Made by a program: the position numbers and the translations under genes
The notes under the pieces: generated by a model
Databases searched by the model: none
Told to the model about the DNA's origin: nothing
What the model saw: only the letters and a program-made list of their open reading frames with translations
Shown: piece after piece, positions 51,822 through 60,572 of the stretch
How positions within the stretch are numbered: the first letter of the stretch is position 1
Layout of the letters: every line of letters starts with the position of its first letter
NCBI GenBank assembly: GCA_964580185.1
Contig: CAZOJQ010000001.1
Location: 116,112-180,111 of the forward strand
Reading direction: 5' to 3'
Origin: CAYWWY01 sp964580185
GTDB taxonomy: Bacteria; Thermotogota; Thermotogae; MWEM01
DNA length: 64,000 bases

Positions 51822-53423
51822 GTGGTGGATACAGAATCTATCATTCCGGGAGGAACCAGACAAGAACCACCCGGTCTAAAAGAAAACTGCATCTTGGAAA
51901 TGCACAATGTATGGAAGGTCTACCCCAACGGTGTTATTGCGAACAGTGGTATTGACCTTTTCATTGAACAAGGGAAGATTCATGCCTTGTTGGGGGAAAA
52001 CGGCGCGGGCAAATCGACATTAATGAAGATTTTATTCGGTTTTGAGCGGCCCAGTTCTGGGATTATTAAGTTCGCGGGCCAGGAAGTCGTGATCAACTCC
52101 CCCCACAAAGCCATAGAAATGGGAATTGGGATGGTTCATCAACATTTCATGCTTGTCCCCTCCTTGACAGTAGCAGAAAACGTAGTTTTGGGCATTGAAC
52201 CGCGCAAAGGGTTGTCCATTGATATGGCGCAGTCCAAAAAGCTTGTCGAAGAAGCAGGAATCCAATATGGATTGCGTGTTCCTGTAGGAAAGAAAATTAA
52301 AGATATTTCTGTCGGAATGCGTCAACGAGTGGAAATTATTAAAACATTGGTGCGAGGGGCTAACTTGATTATTCTCGATGAGCCCACAGCTGTGCTTACC
52401 CCCCAAGAAACCGTTGAACTGTTTAAAGCGCTTCGATTATTGGTTGAAAAAGGGAAAACGGTCATCTTCATTACCCATAAACTCAATGAGGTCAAACAGA
52501 TTGCCGACCAAATCACGGTACTCCGAAGGGGAAAGGTAATCGGTACCGCTGAAGTGACTGATGTAACGCAACAAGATATGTCCCGGATGATGGTCGGCCG
52601 GGATGTAGACTTAACCATAGAAAAAGATACCCCCAATCCAGGGGATCCCATATTATCTGTCCAAAAAATCGAATTTGAAAACGAGGATCATGTACAAACC
52701 TTGAAAGGCATATCCTTCTCTTTGCGTCAGGGAGAAATCCTTGGAATTGCAGGAGTAGAAGGGAATGGCCAGACAGAGATGATCCAAATCATTACGGGAC
52801 TCGGAAAGAGTACAGAAGGAAAGATTCAGATTCAAGGCAAAGATATCAAAAAGGGTTCTCCCGGAAAGATGCGAAAACTCGGGATGAGCCATATACCATC
52901 AGATCGAATGACAAAAGGAGTGGCTCTGGATACTTCGATCGAAGAGAATATTGTATCCGATCGATTCCATAAAAACCCATTCAGTTTTAAAGGAATGCTA
53001 TTTTCCAGAACGATTCGGTCTTTTGCCAAAAAAATGATCAAAAACTTTGATATCCGCACAGACAGTCCAAAGTCACCGTTGAAAATGCTATCGGGAGGAA
53101 ACATTCAAAAAGTCGTGGTTTCTCGTGAGTTTACTGCAGATGCTGAGATTATTATTGCTGATCAACCAACACGAGGAATCGATGTTGGTGCTGCAGATTT
53201 TATCCGCAGGAGCTTGGTCCAAGAGCGCGACAAAGGAGTAGCGATCCTTTTAATCTCAGCAGATTTAACAGAACTTCTGGAAGTTTCTGACCGGATTCTC
53301 GTTATCTATCATGGAGAGTTCGTCGCCCACTTCCCGCAAGCAAAAGGACTTACAGAAACAACCCTTGGAGAGTATATGCTGGGCATTCAACGCATGACGC
53401 TGGAAGAGATGGGGGAATGCTGA
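51822..53423 (+). CDS. Nucleoside ABC transporter ATP-binding protein (YufO/NupO type)
   Basis: A 533-residue protein with two ABC domains. Domain 1 has GENGAGKST, SVGMRQRVEI and ILDEPTAVLT. Domain 2 has GVEGNGQTE, LSGGNIQKVVVSRE and IIADQPTRGIDVG. The Gln in place of the catalytic Glu in the second Walker B is usual in this subfamily. It powers nucleoside import with the BMP receptor and two permeases. The GTG at 51822 with AGGAGGG upstream is chosen; the longer frame would read through the hairpin. Confidence 0.93.
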   Translation: MVDTESIIPGGTRQEPPGLKENCILEMHNVWKVYPNGVIANSGIDLFIEQGKIHALLGENGAGKSTLMKILFGFERPSSGIIKFAGQEVVINSPHKAIEMGIGMVHQHFMLVPSLTVAENVVLGIEPRKGLSIDMAQSKKLVEEAGIQYGLRVPVGKKIKDISVGMRQRVEIIKTLVRGANLIILDEPTAVLTPQETVELFKALRLLVEKGKTVIFITHKLNEVKQIADQITVLRRGKVIGTAEVTDVTQQDMSRMMVGRDVDLTIEKDTPNPGDPILSVQKIEFENEDHVQTLKGISFSLRQGEILGIAGVEGNGQTEMIQIITGLGKSTEGKIQIQGKDIKKGSPGKMRKLGMSHIPSDRMTKGVALDTSIEENIVSDRFHKNPFSFKGMLFSRTIRSFAKKMIKNFDIRTDSPKSPLKMLSGGNIQKVVVSREFTADAEIIIADQPTRGIDVGAADFIRRSLVQERDKGVAILLISADLTELLEVSDRILVIYHGEFVAHFPQAKGLTETTLGEYMLGIQRMTLEEMGEC

Positions 53424-54583
53424 TGAAAAAAATGACTGTAAGTAGTCTTTTCCAGTTTTATCGAACAGCGATAGCAATCGGAATTGCTCTTTTGCTTGGA
53501 TATATCATCATCCTGTTTACCCGATACCCATCTGATCCCACTTCCTTCATGGAAGGAATGAAAACTGCGTTCCACGAAGCCAACGAAGCTTTTCAATTCT
53601 TTATTCTTGGACCTTTGGTGCGTTGGCGAAGAGGCGTTGCTGAGTTTAATGAATCGGGATTTGCTCAATGGATGAATGAAACAACCCCATTAATTATTAC
53701 GGGTCTTGCCATTTCCTTGGTCTTCTCCGCCAAACAGTTTAACATCGGAGCAGAAGGACAGTTGTTCATAGGAGCTGTTGCTGCTACTTTCGCCGCTGTT
53801 CACTTCCCTCAGATCCCATTTCTGCATCCCATCGTCGTAATCATCGTCGCGATGATCGCAGGCGCGAGTTGGGCAGTAGTCCCGGGGATCATGAAAGCCA
53901 AATTGAATGCTTCGGAGCTTGTAACATCGTTGATGATGAACTATGTGGCTTTATTCATGGGACTATTCATGATTAAGACCTTTATACGGGATACAACAGC
54001 CGGGTCTCTTGTCTCCTTGCCTTTCGCCCCAACTTCACGATTAATACTCATCAATGAGCGATACAGACTTCATATAGGGATAATTATCGCTGTTGCGTCA
54101 GCATTCATTGTGTGGTGGATCCTAAAACGGACTACTTGGGGGTACAAAGTTCGACTTGTCGGTGATAATGAGCAGTTTGCTCAGTATTCCGGGATTCGCA
54201 CTCGAAACACGATTTTTCAGGTTCAAGTGGTAAGTGGCGCAGTTGCCGGTATGGCGGGAACTATCGAATTGATCGGATACCATGGCCGTTTTTTATGGCT
54301 CTTTTCCCCGGGGTACGGATGGGATGGAATCATCATCGCAACGCTTGCGCGGAATAATCCTCTATTTGTCTTACTCGCGGCCTTTTTCTTTTCGTATATC
54401 CGGGTTGGAGCCAAAATAATGGGGCGGAATACCGATATTCCTCCTGAGATCGTTTCCATTCTCCAAGCAGCGATCATCCTTTTGGTAACTGCGGAGGCTT
54501 TTCTTTCTCGATGGAAGCAGCGGTCCATTGAGAAGAACGCCCGAAGAATGGAAGATACCCCTAACGCTGAGGTGCGATTATGA
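53423..54583 (+). CDS. Nucleoside ABC transporter permease 1 (YufP/NupP type)
   Basis: A 386-residue inner-membrane protein with about nine or ten helices. It has the family features TPLIITGLAISLVFSAKQFNIGAEGQ (split here as TPLIITGLAISLVF and KQFNIGAEGQ) and KLNASELVTSLMMNYVALF. With the next permease it forms the channel. The start overlaps the ATPase stop by one base and has GGGGGA upstream; an ATG two codons earlier sits too close to that site. Confidence 0.92.
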   Translation: MKKMTVSSLFQFYRTAIAIGIALLLGYIIILFTRYPSDPTSFMEGMKTAFHEANEAFQFFILGPLVRWRRGVAEFNESGFAQWMNETTPLIITGLAISLVFSAKQFNIGAEGQLFIGAVAATFAAVHFPQIPFLHPIVVIIVAMIAGASWAVVPGIMKAKLNASELVTSLMMNYVALFMGLFMIKTFIRDTTAGSLVSLPFAPTSRLILINERYRLHIGIIIAVASAFIVWWILKRTTWGYKVRLVGDNEQFAQYSGIRTRNTIFQVQVVSGAVAGMAGTIELIGYHGRFLWLFSPGYGWDGIIIATLARNNPLFVLLAAFFFSYIRVGAKIMGRNTDIPPEIVSILQAAIILLVTAEAFLSRWKQRSIEKNARRMEDTPNAEVRL

Positions 54584-55527
54584 ACGATACACTTCGGGGG
54601 ATTCTTTCCTGGGACTTTGTTGCTCAGATCATTCGCGTAACAACCCCAATTATGCTATCTGCCTTGGGTGCGCTCGTTGCCAGCCTGGCGGGAACCCCCA
54701 ACATTGCTTTAGAAGGAACCATGTTGATGAGCGCTTTTGTCGGGGTTATTGTCAGCGGGTTCACAGCGAACCTTTGGGTTGCATTAGTAGCCGGAATTGC
54801 CACAGGGGTTACTATGGCGTTGATCCTTGCGTATTTTTCCCTGAAGATGAAGACAGACATTATTCTGGCTGCAATCGCACTCAATATCTTTTCTAGCGGT
54901 GGAACAATCTTTTTTCTAGCAACCCTTACCGGAGACAAAGGATCAAGCGCTTCTGTCCGTTCTTTGGTATTTCCCAACATTCACATACCGATTATCCAAG
55001 ATATTCCTGTTTTGGGAAAGATCCTAAGTGGACATCATCTGATCACGTACATCGCGATTATCCTCATATTCGTTATTGGATATATGCTCTACCGGACACC
55101 CTTAGGATTGCGTATCAGAGCTGTGGGAGAAAACCCCCACGCCGCAGAATCCGTTGGGATTTCTGTTCACAAAACGCAAACAATAGCGCTTGTTATCAGT
55201 GGTGCCATGGCCAGTCTTGGGGGCCTTTTCCTTTCTATGGGCTATGTTTCCTGGTTTTCCCGAGATATGACAGCAGGACGAGGGTTTATCGCTTTAGCCG
55301 CCCAAGCTCTTGGGGGCGCAAGCGCCATTGGAGTGGCATTGGGGTCGTTTCTTTTCGGGTTTGCTGAAGCGCTATCCTATTCTCTTCAGTTTTTTCACAT
55401 CCCGTACGAGGTCACCCAATCATTCCCATTCTTGATCACGATTGGCGTTCTGGCCGTATACGCATACCTGAAATTACCCCATGTGCGAAAACGCAGAACC
55501 GGTGGGATTAATGTCCCCAAGCGATAA
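54580..55527 (+). CDS. Nucleoside ABC transporter permease 2 (YufQ/NupQ type)
   Basis: A 315-residue inner-membrane protein with about eight or nine helices. Family features are TPIMLSALGALVASLAGTPN near the N terminus, NIALEGTMLM and VGENPHAAESVGISV in the cytoplasmic loop. The start overlaps permease 1 by ATGA. Its 3' end overlaps the flavodoxin-like gene by 17 bp, so all five proteins are probably made from one message. Confidence 0.92.
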   Translation: MNDTLRGILSWDFVAQIIRVTTPIMLSALGALVASLAGTPNIALEGTMLMSAFVGVIVSGFTANLWVALVAGIATGVTMALILAYFSLKMKTDIILAAIALNIFSSGGTIFFLATLTGDKGSSASVRSLVFPNIHIPIIQDIPVLGKILSGHHLITYIAIILIFVIGYMLYRTPLGLRIRAVGENPHAAESVGISVHKTQTIALVISGAMASLGGLFLSMGYVSWFSRDMTAGRGFIALAAQALGGASAIGVALGSFLFGFAEALSYSLQFFHIPYEVTQSFPFLITIGVLAVYAYLKLPHVRKRRTGGINVPKR

Positions 55528-56101
55528 AGCAATCGTAATTGTTTCGAGTGTCTGTGGAAACACGTATCTCCTTGCTCAGGGATTTGTTGATGAGCTGAAA
55601 AAAAAGGAATCTGATGTCACATTCCGGCGAGTGGAGCATACCGATTTTGATGAATTGGCCAGAGATTTCCCGGTTGCTTCGGAGTACTACCAACAGATCA
55701 TGGACATCCCTGTGGTTGCGCCGGACGACCTCTTGGAACAGGACCTTGTGATCCTCGGTACCCCGACCTATTTTGGAAACATGAGCGGGGAAATGAAGCG
55801 GTTCTTGGACCGCACATCGATCTTCTACCGGGATGGAAACCTGGCTGGAAAGAATTTCATGGCCTTTACCAGTTCGGGCACTTCAGAAGGAGGCGCTCAC
55901 CTATGCCTCCAAACCCTCATCACATATAGCATGCAGATCGGGATGATCCCCATACCGATTCCGCCTCACCTTTGCATCACACATGATCTCCATGCCTTTG
56001 GTTTAACCCACTATTCCGGAGATATGGGCGACAAACGACCTCCCCAAAAAACGTTCGATGCAATCCCTTTATGGTTGGATTGGGTTTTTTCTCTCCGTTG
56101 A
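55511..56101 (+). CDS. Flavodoxin-like NAD(P)H oxidoreductase (WrbA/FMN reductase type)
   Basis: A 196-residue protein with a flavodoxin fold. It has an FMN phosphate loop VSSVCGNTYLLAQG, GTPTYFGNMSGEMKRFLDRT and TSSGTSEGGAHL, as in WrbA-like quinone or FMN reductases. It probably transfers two electrons from NAD(P)H to a quinone-like acceptor. The ATG at 55511 has GGTGGG upstream and overlaps permease 2. Why it follows a nucleoside transporter is not clear. Confidence 0.83.
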   Translation: MSPSDKAIVIVSSVCGNTYLLAQGFVDELKKKESDVTFRRVEHTDFDELARDFPVASEYYQQIMDIPVVAPDDLLEQDLVILGTPTYFGNMSGEMKRFLDRTSIFYRDGNLAGKNFMAFTSSGTSEGGAHLCLQTLITYSMQIGMIPIPIPPHLCITHDLHAFGLTHYSGDMGDKRPPQKTFDAIPLWLDWVFSLR

Positions 56102-56147
56102 AGGTTGTTTTATGGAATACCGCGCAATCGGAAAAGGGACCTGATTC

Positions 56148-57662
56148 ATGAAAGCTGCAATTATTGATGGTTATGTGGATGAACCAGCCCATTTAGGCGT
56201 CCCTCCCTTTATTTCTGCATATGCCCGGTATGCTCATGCCGTGTATGCATATTTTGGAGTGGACGCTGCCTACTACACCATAGACCAAATTCGAGAAAAG
56301 GAACTTTGGAATCAATTTGACCACTTGGATCAAATCCTGATCATTGGGGGAACCACCGTACCAGGCAAGTACGTAGCGGGAACCCCCTTGCAATGGAAAG
56401 AGATATCCATTCTTTCCCAATCCAACCCTCATCCTCTGCGCATCTTTTTCGGAACGATGACATTCGGGTTCTCCAATCGCGGTCGATTCCGGACAATGCC
56501 AGTTCTTGATGAGCTTCGAAAGTCCTTTGAATGCGTAATCACAGGAAACCTCGAAACCTTTCTCTTTCATCTCTTGCATGGTGATGACCCAGAAGAATCG
56601 ATCCCTCGAGATGATTCGATTTTATGCACCATATCCGTCCATTTAGGCTCTCTGCTCCCCAAACACCCATTATTCCCGTACGTAATCAATGAAATCGAAT
56701 TATCCACCGGATGTGAACGAAACGAACACTGTTCATTCTGCACAGAACCCCTTATCTATCCTGTACATACCCAAAGAACCCTTGCCTCGATCCAGGATGA
56801 AATGCGATCCCTCGCTGCTTATGGGGGAATGTATCTGAGATTGGGTAGAGCTACCAACATTTTTTCTTTTGGAGACCTCGGTCAGGGGCCAAACCCAGTA
56901 ATGATCGAGCATTTGTATCAGATGATTCGGGAATCCGTACCCCGATTGAAAGTCCTCCATACAGACAATGCCCACATAGGGTACATGACAAAGCATCCGC
57001 AAACCTGTCGCAAAATATTGGAGACTATTGCCCAATACAACACTCCGGGAGATGGATTGTCATTGGGAATTGAAAGCTTTGATGAACAGGTCTTGAAGGA
57101 GAACAATAAAGGCTTTTCGCGCCAGCAGGCTTTCGAAGCGCTAAACATGATCAATGAAATCGGTTCCATTCGTGAAAAAGGAATTCCGAAACTCCTACCG
57201 GGGATCAATCTCCTTTTTGGGTTAATCGGAGAATCGGCTGAAACCTATTCCATCAATCAAGAAGCCCTCCAACAAATTATCCAACGAGATTGGATGGTTC
57301 GCAGGGTGAACATCCGTCAGGCAATGATCTTTCCTGGCACACTCCTCGCAAACCAAAGATCCCCGAAAAGCAATCTGAAATCCCGCAACCGGTTTTACCA
57401 TTTCAAAGAGTGGGTACGCAGGGAATTTGACCACTCAATGCTGAAAAAGGTCTTCCCAAAAGGCACACAGATCAAAGAAGTGATTCCTGAGTATCATGAA
57501 GGAATGGTTACATTTGGACGTCCGCTAGGAAGCTACCCCATCCTCATAGGAATCAGAGAAAAACTTCCATTAAGAGAGCCGGTTGATGTCCTGGTTTCCG
57601 AACATGGCTACCGCTCCATTACTGGGGTAGTGATCCCATCTATTGATGATTCTTGCAAGTAA
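56148..57662 (+). CDS. Radical SAM protein, COG1031-like
   Basis: A 504-residue protein. The Fe-S motif is C189-x5-C195-x2-C198 (GCERNEHCSFCTEP), with wider spacing than the usual CX3CX2C. The following YLRLGRATNIFSF and GDGLSLGIESFD agree with the COG1031 group of radical SAM enzymes, known mainly from archaea and thermophiles and without a known reaction. The N-terminal 170 residues may be a B12-binding-like fold, but no clear cobalamin motif is seen. It starts 46 bp after the flavodoxin-like gene, which could supply electrons; this is inference. A hairpin follows it. Confidence 0.82.
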   Translation: MKAAIIDGYVDEPAHLGVPPFISAYARYAHAVYAYFGVDAAYYTIDQIREKELWNQFDHLDQILIIGGTTVPGKYVAGTPLQWKEISILSQSNPHPLRIFFGTMTFGFSNRGRFRTMPVLDELRKSFECVITGNLETFLFHLLHGDDPEESIPRDDSILCTISVHLGSLLPKHPLFPYVINEIELSTGCERNEHCSFCTEPLIYPVHTQRTLASIQDEMRSLAAYGGMYLRLGRATNIFSFGDLGQGPNPVMIEHLYQMIRESVPRLKVLHTDNAHIGYMTKHPQTCRKILETIAQYNTPGDGLSLGIESFDEQVLKENNKGFSRQQAFEALNMINEIGSIREKGIPKLLPGINLLFGLIGESAETYSINQEALQQIIQRDWMVRRVNIRQAMIFPGTLLANQRSPKSNLKSRNRFYHFKEWVRREFDHSMLKKVFPKGTQIKEVIPEYHEGMVTFGRPLGSYPILIGIREKLPLREPVDVLVSEHGYRSITGVVIPSIDDSCK

Positions 57663-57668
57663 AAAAGA

Positions 57669-57705
57669 GGTCCGCCTCAGATTTGAGTATCGGACATTCG
57701 TTTTT
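57669..57705 (+). terminator. Probable terminator after the radical SAM gene
   Basis: An imperfect hairpin (GTCCG c CTCA / TGAG tat CGGAC) is followed by ATTCGTTTTT. It separates the nucleoside locus from the secreted SUMF1-like gene. Confidence 0.5.
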
Positions 57706-57755
57706 CGTCATAAATAAATAGGGTGTTTTTCGGAAAAAGGAAAGGGGTTGATCGG

Positions 57756-58616
57756 ATGAAACGGATCGTTTTCATTGCAACAATCTTTGCTTTTGCCATG
57801 TCGATGCTTGTAGCGAACACCGACCCAATATCGAACCCCGATATGGTACTGGTTAGGGGGGGCGAATTCCAAATAGGCAATACGCGAGGAGACCCAGAAG
57901 GATACGAAGATGAATTACCCATCCAAACCGTTTTGCTCACCTATGATTTTTGGATTGGCCGCTATGAGTTGACCTTTGAGGAATTCGACGCATACACAGA
58001 TGCTATGGGTTTGGAAAGAGTGGATGACATGGGTTGGGGTAGAGAACAACGGCCTGTGATCCAAGTCAGTTGGTACGAAGCGATTGCGTACTGCAATTGG
58101 TTGAGTGAACAGCACGGACTGAAACCCGCCTACGATCGGAAAGGGAATTTACTGAATATCCATGGAGAACTGACCTCTGACATTTCCCATGTGGAAGGGT
58201 TCCGCCTCCCTACTGAAGCAGAGTGGGAGTATGCCGGAAAAGGAGGACACAAAAGCGAAGCGGACTATCGATATGCGGGTAGCAATGATATTGAAGAGGT
58301 CGCCTGGTATTGGTATAATTGGGGGATGGCTCAAGAAAAAACCCAAGTAGTCGGTAGAAAGAAACCGAACGAACTCGGCCTATATGATATGAGCGGAAAT
58401 GTTTGGGAATGGTGTTACGACTGGTACAACAATGAATACTACTCCGATGAGCCCAAGACTAACCCCATTGGCCCCTCTGAAGGGGTGAGAAAGGTGCGAA
58501 AAAGCGGAAGTTGGTATTGGGTAGAAACCGTATGCCGCTTGGCCTTTCGATTCGGATATGAGCCAGACAGACAGTTCATCAATGTTGGATTCCGGATTGC
58601 GCGTACAGATTTTTAG
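57756..58616 (+). CDS. Secreted SUMF1/FGE-sulfatase domain protein
   Basis: A 286-residue protein with a signal peptide (about 1-20, no lipobox Cys). The formylglycine-generating-enzyme-like fold shows MVLVRGGEFQIGNTRGD, VSWYEAIAYCNWLS, FRLPTEAEWEYAGKGG, GLYDMSGNVWEWCYDWY and VGFRIARTDF. Catalytic FGE uses a Cys pair near the C terminus; only one Cys (in VCRLAFRF) is present there, and no sulfatase is nearby, so it may be a non-catalytic ligand-binding member. AAAGGGG precedes the ATG. Confidence 0.88.
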   Translation: MKRIVFIATIFAFAMSMLVANTDPISNPDMVLVRGGEFQIGNTRGDPEGYEDELPIQTVLLTYDFWIGRYELTFEEFDAYTDAMGLERVDDMGWGREQRPVIQVSWYEAIAYCNWLSEQHGLKPAYDRKGNLLNIHGELTSDISHVEGFRLPTEAEWEYAGKGGHKSEADYRYAGSNDIEEVAWYWYNWGMAQEKTQVVGRKKPNELGLYDMSGNVWEWCYDWYNNEYYSDEPKTNPIGPSEGVRKVRKSGSWYWVETVCRLAFRFGYEPDRQFINVGFRIARTDF

Positions 58617-58645
58617 TCACTCAAAAACGAAAACCAGATTTCGAT

Positions 58646-58674
58646 AAAAGGAGCAGGTACTCCCTGCTCCTTTT
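58646..58674. terminator. Bidirectional terminator
   Basis: A perfect 12-bp stem, AAAAGGAGCAGG / CCTGCTCCTTTT, with a 5-nt loop. Its A and T ends let it stop transcription of the SUMF1-like gene on the plus strand and of the metal operon on the minus strand. Confidence 0.88.
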
Positions 58675-58695
58675 GCTTACTTGAGTCCGCTTTCT

Positions 58696-58851
58696 TTATG
58701 AATCATGGCAATCACAATCGTCGTGACATTCGCAATCACAGTTTTCATCGCATTCGCCTTCACATTTGCATCGTTCTTTTTTTCCGTCTGGCTCATGACA
58801 TTTACAGGTATTTTTCTTCGTACACTCATTCTGATCGGGTGTTCCGCTCAT
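58696..58851 (-). CDS. Cysteine-rich, metallothionein-like 51-residue peptide
   Basis: A small gene on the minus strand starting MSGTPDQNECTKKN and ending CDCHDS. It has 12 Cys and 3 His in 51 residues, with CxC motifs at C16-C18, C28-C30, C38-C40-C42 and C46-C48, and many Asp and Glu. Such spacing fits a metal-binding peptide that wraps several soft metal ions. A very strong ribosome site (GAGGAGGTGA) lies 4-5 bases before the ATG, and a terminator follows the stop. It begins 18 bp after the ABC-2 permease in an ArsR-controlled operon. I know of no exact family for it. Confidence 0.8.
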   Translation of the reverse strand: MSGTPDQNECTKKNTCKCHEPDGKKERCKCEGECDENCDCECHDDCDCHDS

Positions 58852-58869
58852 TTCGTCACCTCCTCTCTT

Positions 58870-59610
58870 CTATTGAATCCACTTCCGCGTTATATTCAAA
58901 TGACTGATCGAAAAGAGCCCTGTTGCAATTCCAATTAAAAGGAAAATATTGATCCAAGGTGGAATCATTCCCGCACTGTTGATTCCGGTATTCATCAGAT
59001 CCGCGCCATAGGTCAAAGGCAAACAATAGGATACGGGTTGAAGAAATCCAGGAAGACGGCTCACAGGAAAAAACAGACCAGAAAGGAAGATCATGGGGAA
59101 TCGGAAAAAGTTTGAGTAGGTTTGGGCTTCAAAAACCTCGTTTGCGCTCACAGCAATTGTTAATCCCAAAAAGGTAGATGTTACAGAGGTTAAAAACGCT
59201 CCAATTAATACCAACGGCCAATGAACATTAGATAGATCCGCAAAAAACGAACCAAAAAAAACTGGCCAAAACGCATTGAGCAAACCAAAAATAATGGCTC
59301 CTGATGTCTTAGCCAGAACCAAAGTGTTTAGTCGGATGGGAGCCAATAATAGTCGATCGAACGAACGACCCTTTCTTTCGAAAGTAATGGTGACAGAAAG
59401 CATGGATGTTGTACCAAAAAGAATACTCATCCCCATTAACCCGGGTAATAGACTTCGGATTTCCATCGTTTCGGCATTGGGCATTCGGATGAACTGCATC
59501 AATGTCCAAGATAGCGGGAAAATAATCCCCCAACTGATGTTGGGCGGCTTGAGGTAATAGTTTTTTATATCTTTCCGCAAAATATTCCAAAAGGCAACCC
59601 AAGCTTTCAT
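58870..59610 (-). CDS. ABC-2 type permease
   Basis: A 246-residue inner-membrane protein with six predicted helices. It has an ABC-2 signature near the C-terminal half (FRFPMIFLSGLFFPVSRLP) and an N-terminal cytoplasmic stretch AFWNILRKDIKNYYLKPPN. It forms an exporter with the ATPase encoded just upstream, whose stop overlaps its ATG by one base. In this operon the cargo could be a drug, lipid or metal complex; sequence alone does not decide. Confidence 0.9.
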   Translation of the reverse strand: MKAWVAFWNILRKDIKNYYLKPPNISWGIIFPLSWTLMQFIRMPNAETMEIRSLLPGLMGMSILFGTTSMLSVTITFERKGRSFDRLLLAPIRLNTLVLAKTSGAIIFGLLNAFWPVFFGSFFADLSNVHWPLVLIGAFLTSVTSTFLGLTIAVSANEVFEAQTYSNFFRFPMIFLSGLFFPVSRLPGFLQPVSYCLPLTYGADLMNTGINSAGMIPPWINIFLLIGIATGLFSISHLNITRKWIQ

Positions 59611-60572
59611 TATTTCCTTCCTTCCTTATCATTTCTCAGTTTCCTGGCTTCGATCCCCGTAACCTTTACAAACACATCTTCCAAAGAAGGACGGATTTGC
59701 CTTGCTTCGAAGACAGATACTCCTTGTTGGTCAAGATATTGGAGAATCGGGGACAAAGGGAATACAAACGGAGATGAAAGCGTGCATGTCTTATCAGCGC
59801 TCGGTACCGCTCGAAGGTCGGGGAAATGGCGGGATAGCTTTTTCGTAATTGGTGATGCGTCAGTATCCAGAGTTATTCGGATGCGATGCTCATTGTCAGC
59901 ATACTGCATGAGTTGGTTCATCGATCCCGATTGCACGATGATCCCATCAACAATAAAAGCAATTTGATCACAGGTCCGTTCTGCTTCTTCGATATAATGC
60001 GTGGTCAAGAATACAGTAGTCCCTTTTTCTTTAATCTTCGCGATTATCATCCGAATCTGCCGCGCACTCTCAATATCGATCCCTGTTGTAGGTTCATCCA
60101 GGAAGAGGATTTTTGGATCATGGATGATCCCAGCAGCTATCGTGAGTTTTCTTTTCATTCCTTTTGAGTACTTTTTATACGGTCGCTTTCCTGCTTCGAC
60201 CAAATGAAAGGACTCCAAAAGCCTCTTTGCGCGTTCTTGGCGATCTGCTTTCCCAATCCCGTACAAAGAAGCGCAAAAACAAAGGTTCTCGAACCCGTTC
60301 ATCTCATCGTATAAATTGCTTTCGTCGGGAACTACCCCAATAAATTGTTGGACTCGTTTGATCTCACGGATCCCGTCTATTCCGTAAATTTGGACTGAAC
60401 CCGAGGTCGGTCGTGATAACCCTGTGAGCATGTTAATGGTCGATGTTTTCCCAGCGCCATTGGGGCCGAGAAAACCAAAAACCTCTCCTTGGTCGATGGA
60501 GAAAGATATTCCATCGACAGCGCGCACATCCTCATAATGCTTCTTTAAATCGATAACCTCAACGGATTTCAT
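59610..60572 (-). CDS. ABC exporter ATP-binding protein
   Basis: A 320-residue ATPase of the DRA/CcmA type. Walker A is GPNGAGKTST, the signature YSKGMKRKLTIAAG and Walker B ILFLDEPTTGID; the last 90 residues form the C-terminal regulatory extension usual in drug-type exporters. The ATG at 60572 overlaps the regulator stop by ATGA and has AAGGGGG upstream; the longer frame would lie within the regulator gene. It drives the ABC-2 permease. Confidence 0.92.
   Translation of the reverse strand: MKSVEVIDLKKHYEDVRAVDGISFSIDQGEVFGFLGPNGAGKTSTINMLTGLSRPTSGSVQIYGIDGIREIKRVQQFIGVVPDESNLYDEMNGFENLCFCASLYGIGKADRQERAKRLLESFHLVEAGKRPYKKYSKGMKRKLTIAAGIIHDPKILFLDEPTTGIDIESARQIRMIIAKIKEKGTTVFLTTHYIEEAERTCDQIAFIVDGIIVQSGSMNQLMQYADNEHRIRITLDTDASPITKKLSRHFPDLRAVPSADKTCTLSSPFVFPLSPILQYLDQQGVSVFEARQIRPSLEDVFVKVTGIEARKLRNDKEGRK

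Noticed and set aside
58698..58938. Two overlapping plus-strand frames of about 70-77 codons
   Set aside because: They are the complement of the Cys-rich peptide gene and the permease end. They have no ribosome site, while the minus-strand frame has an excellent one.
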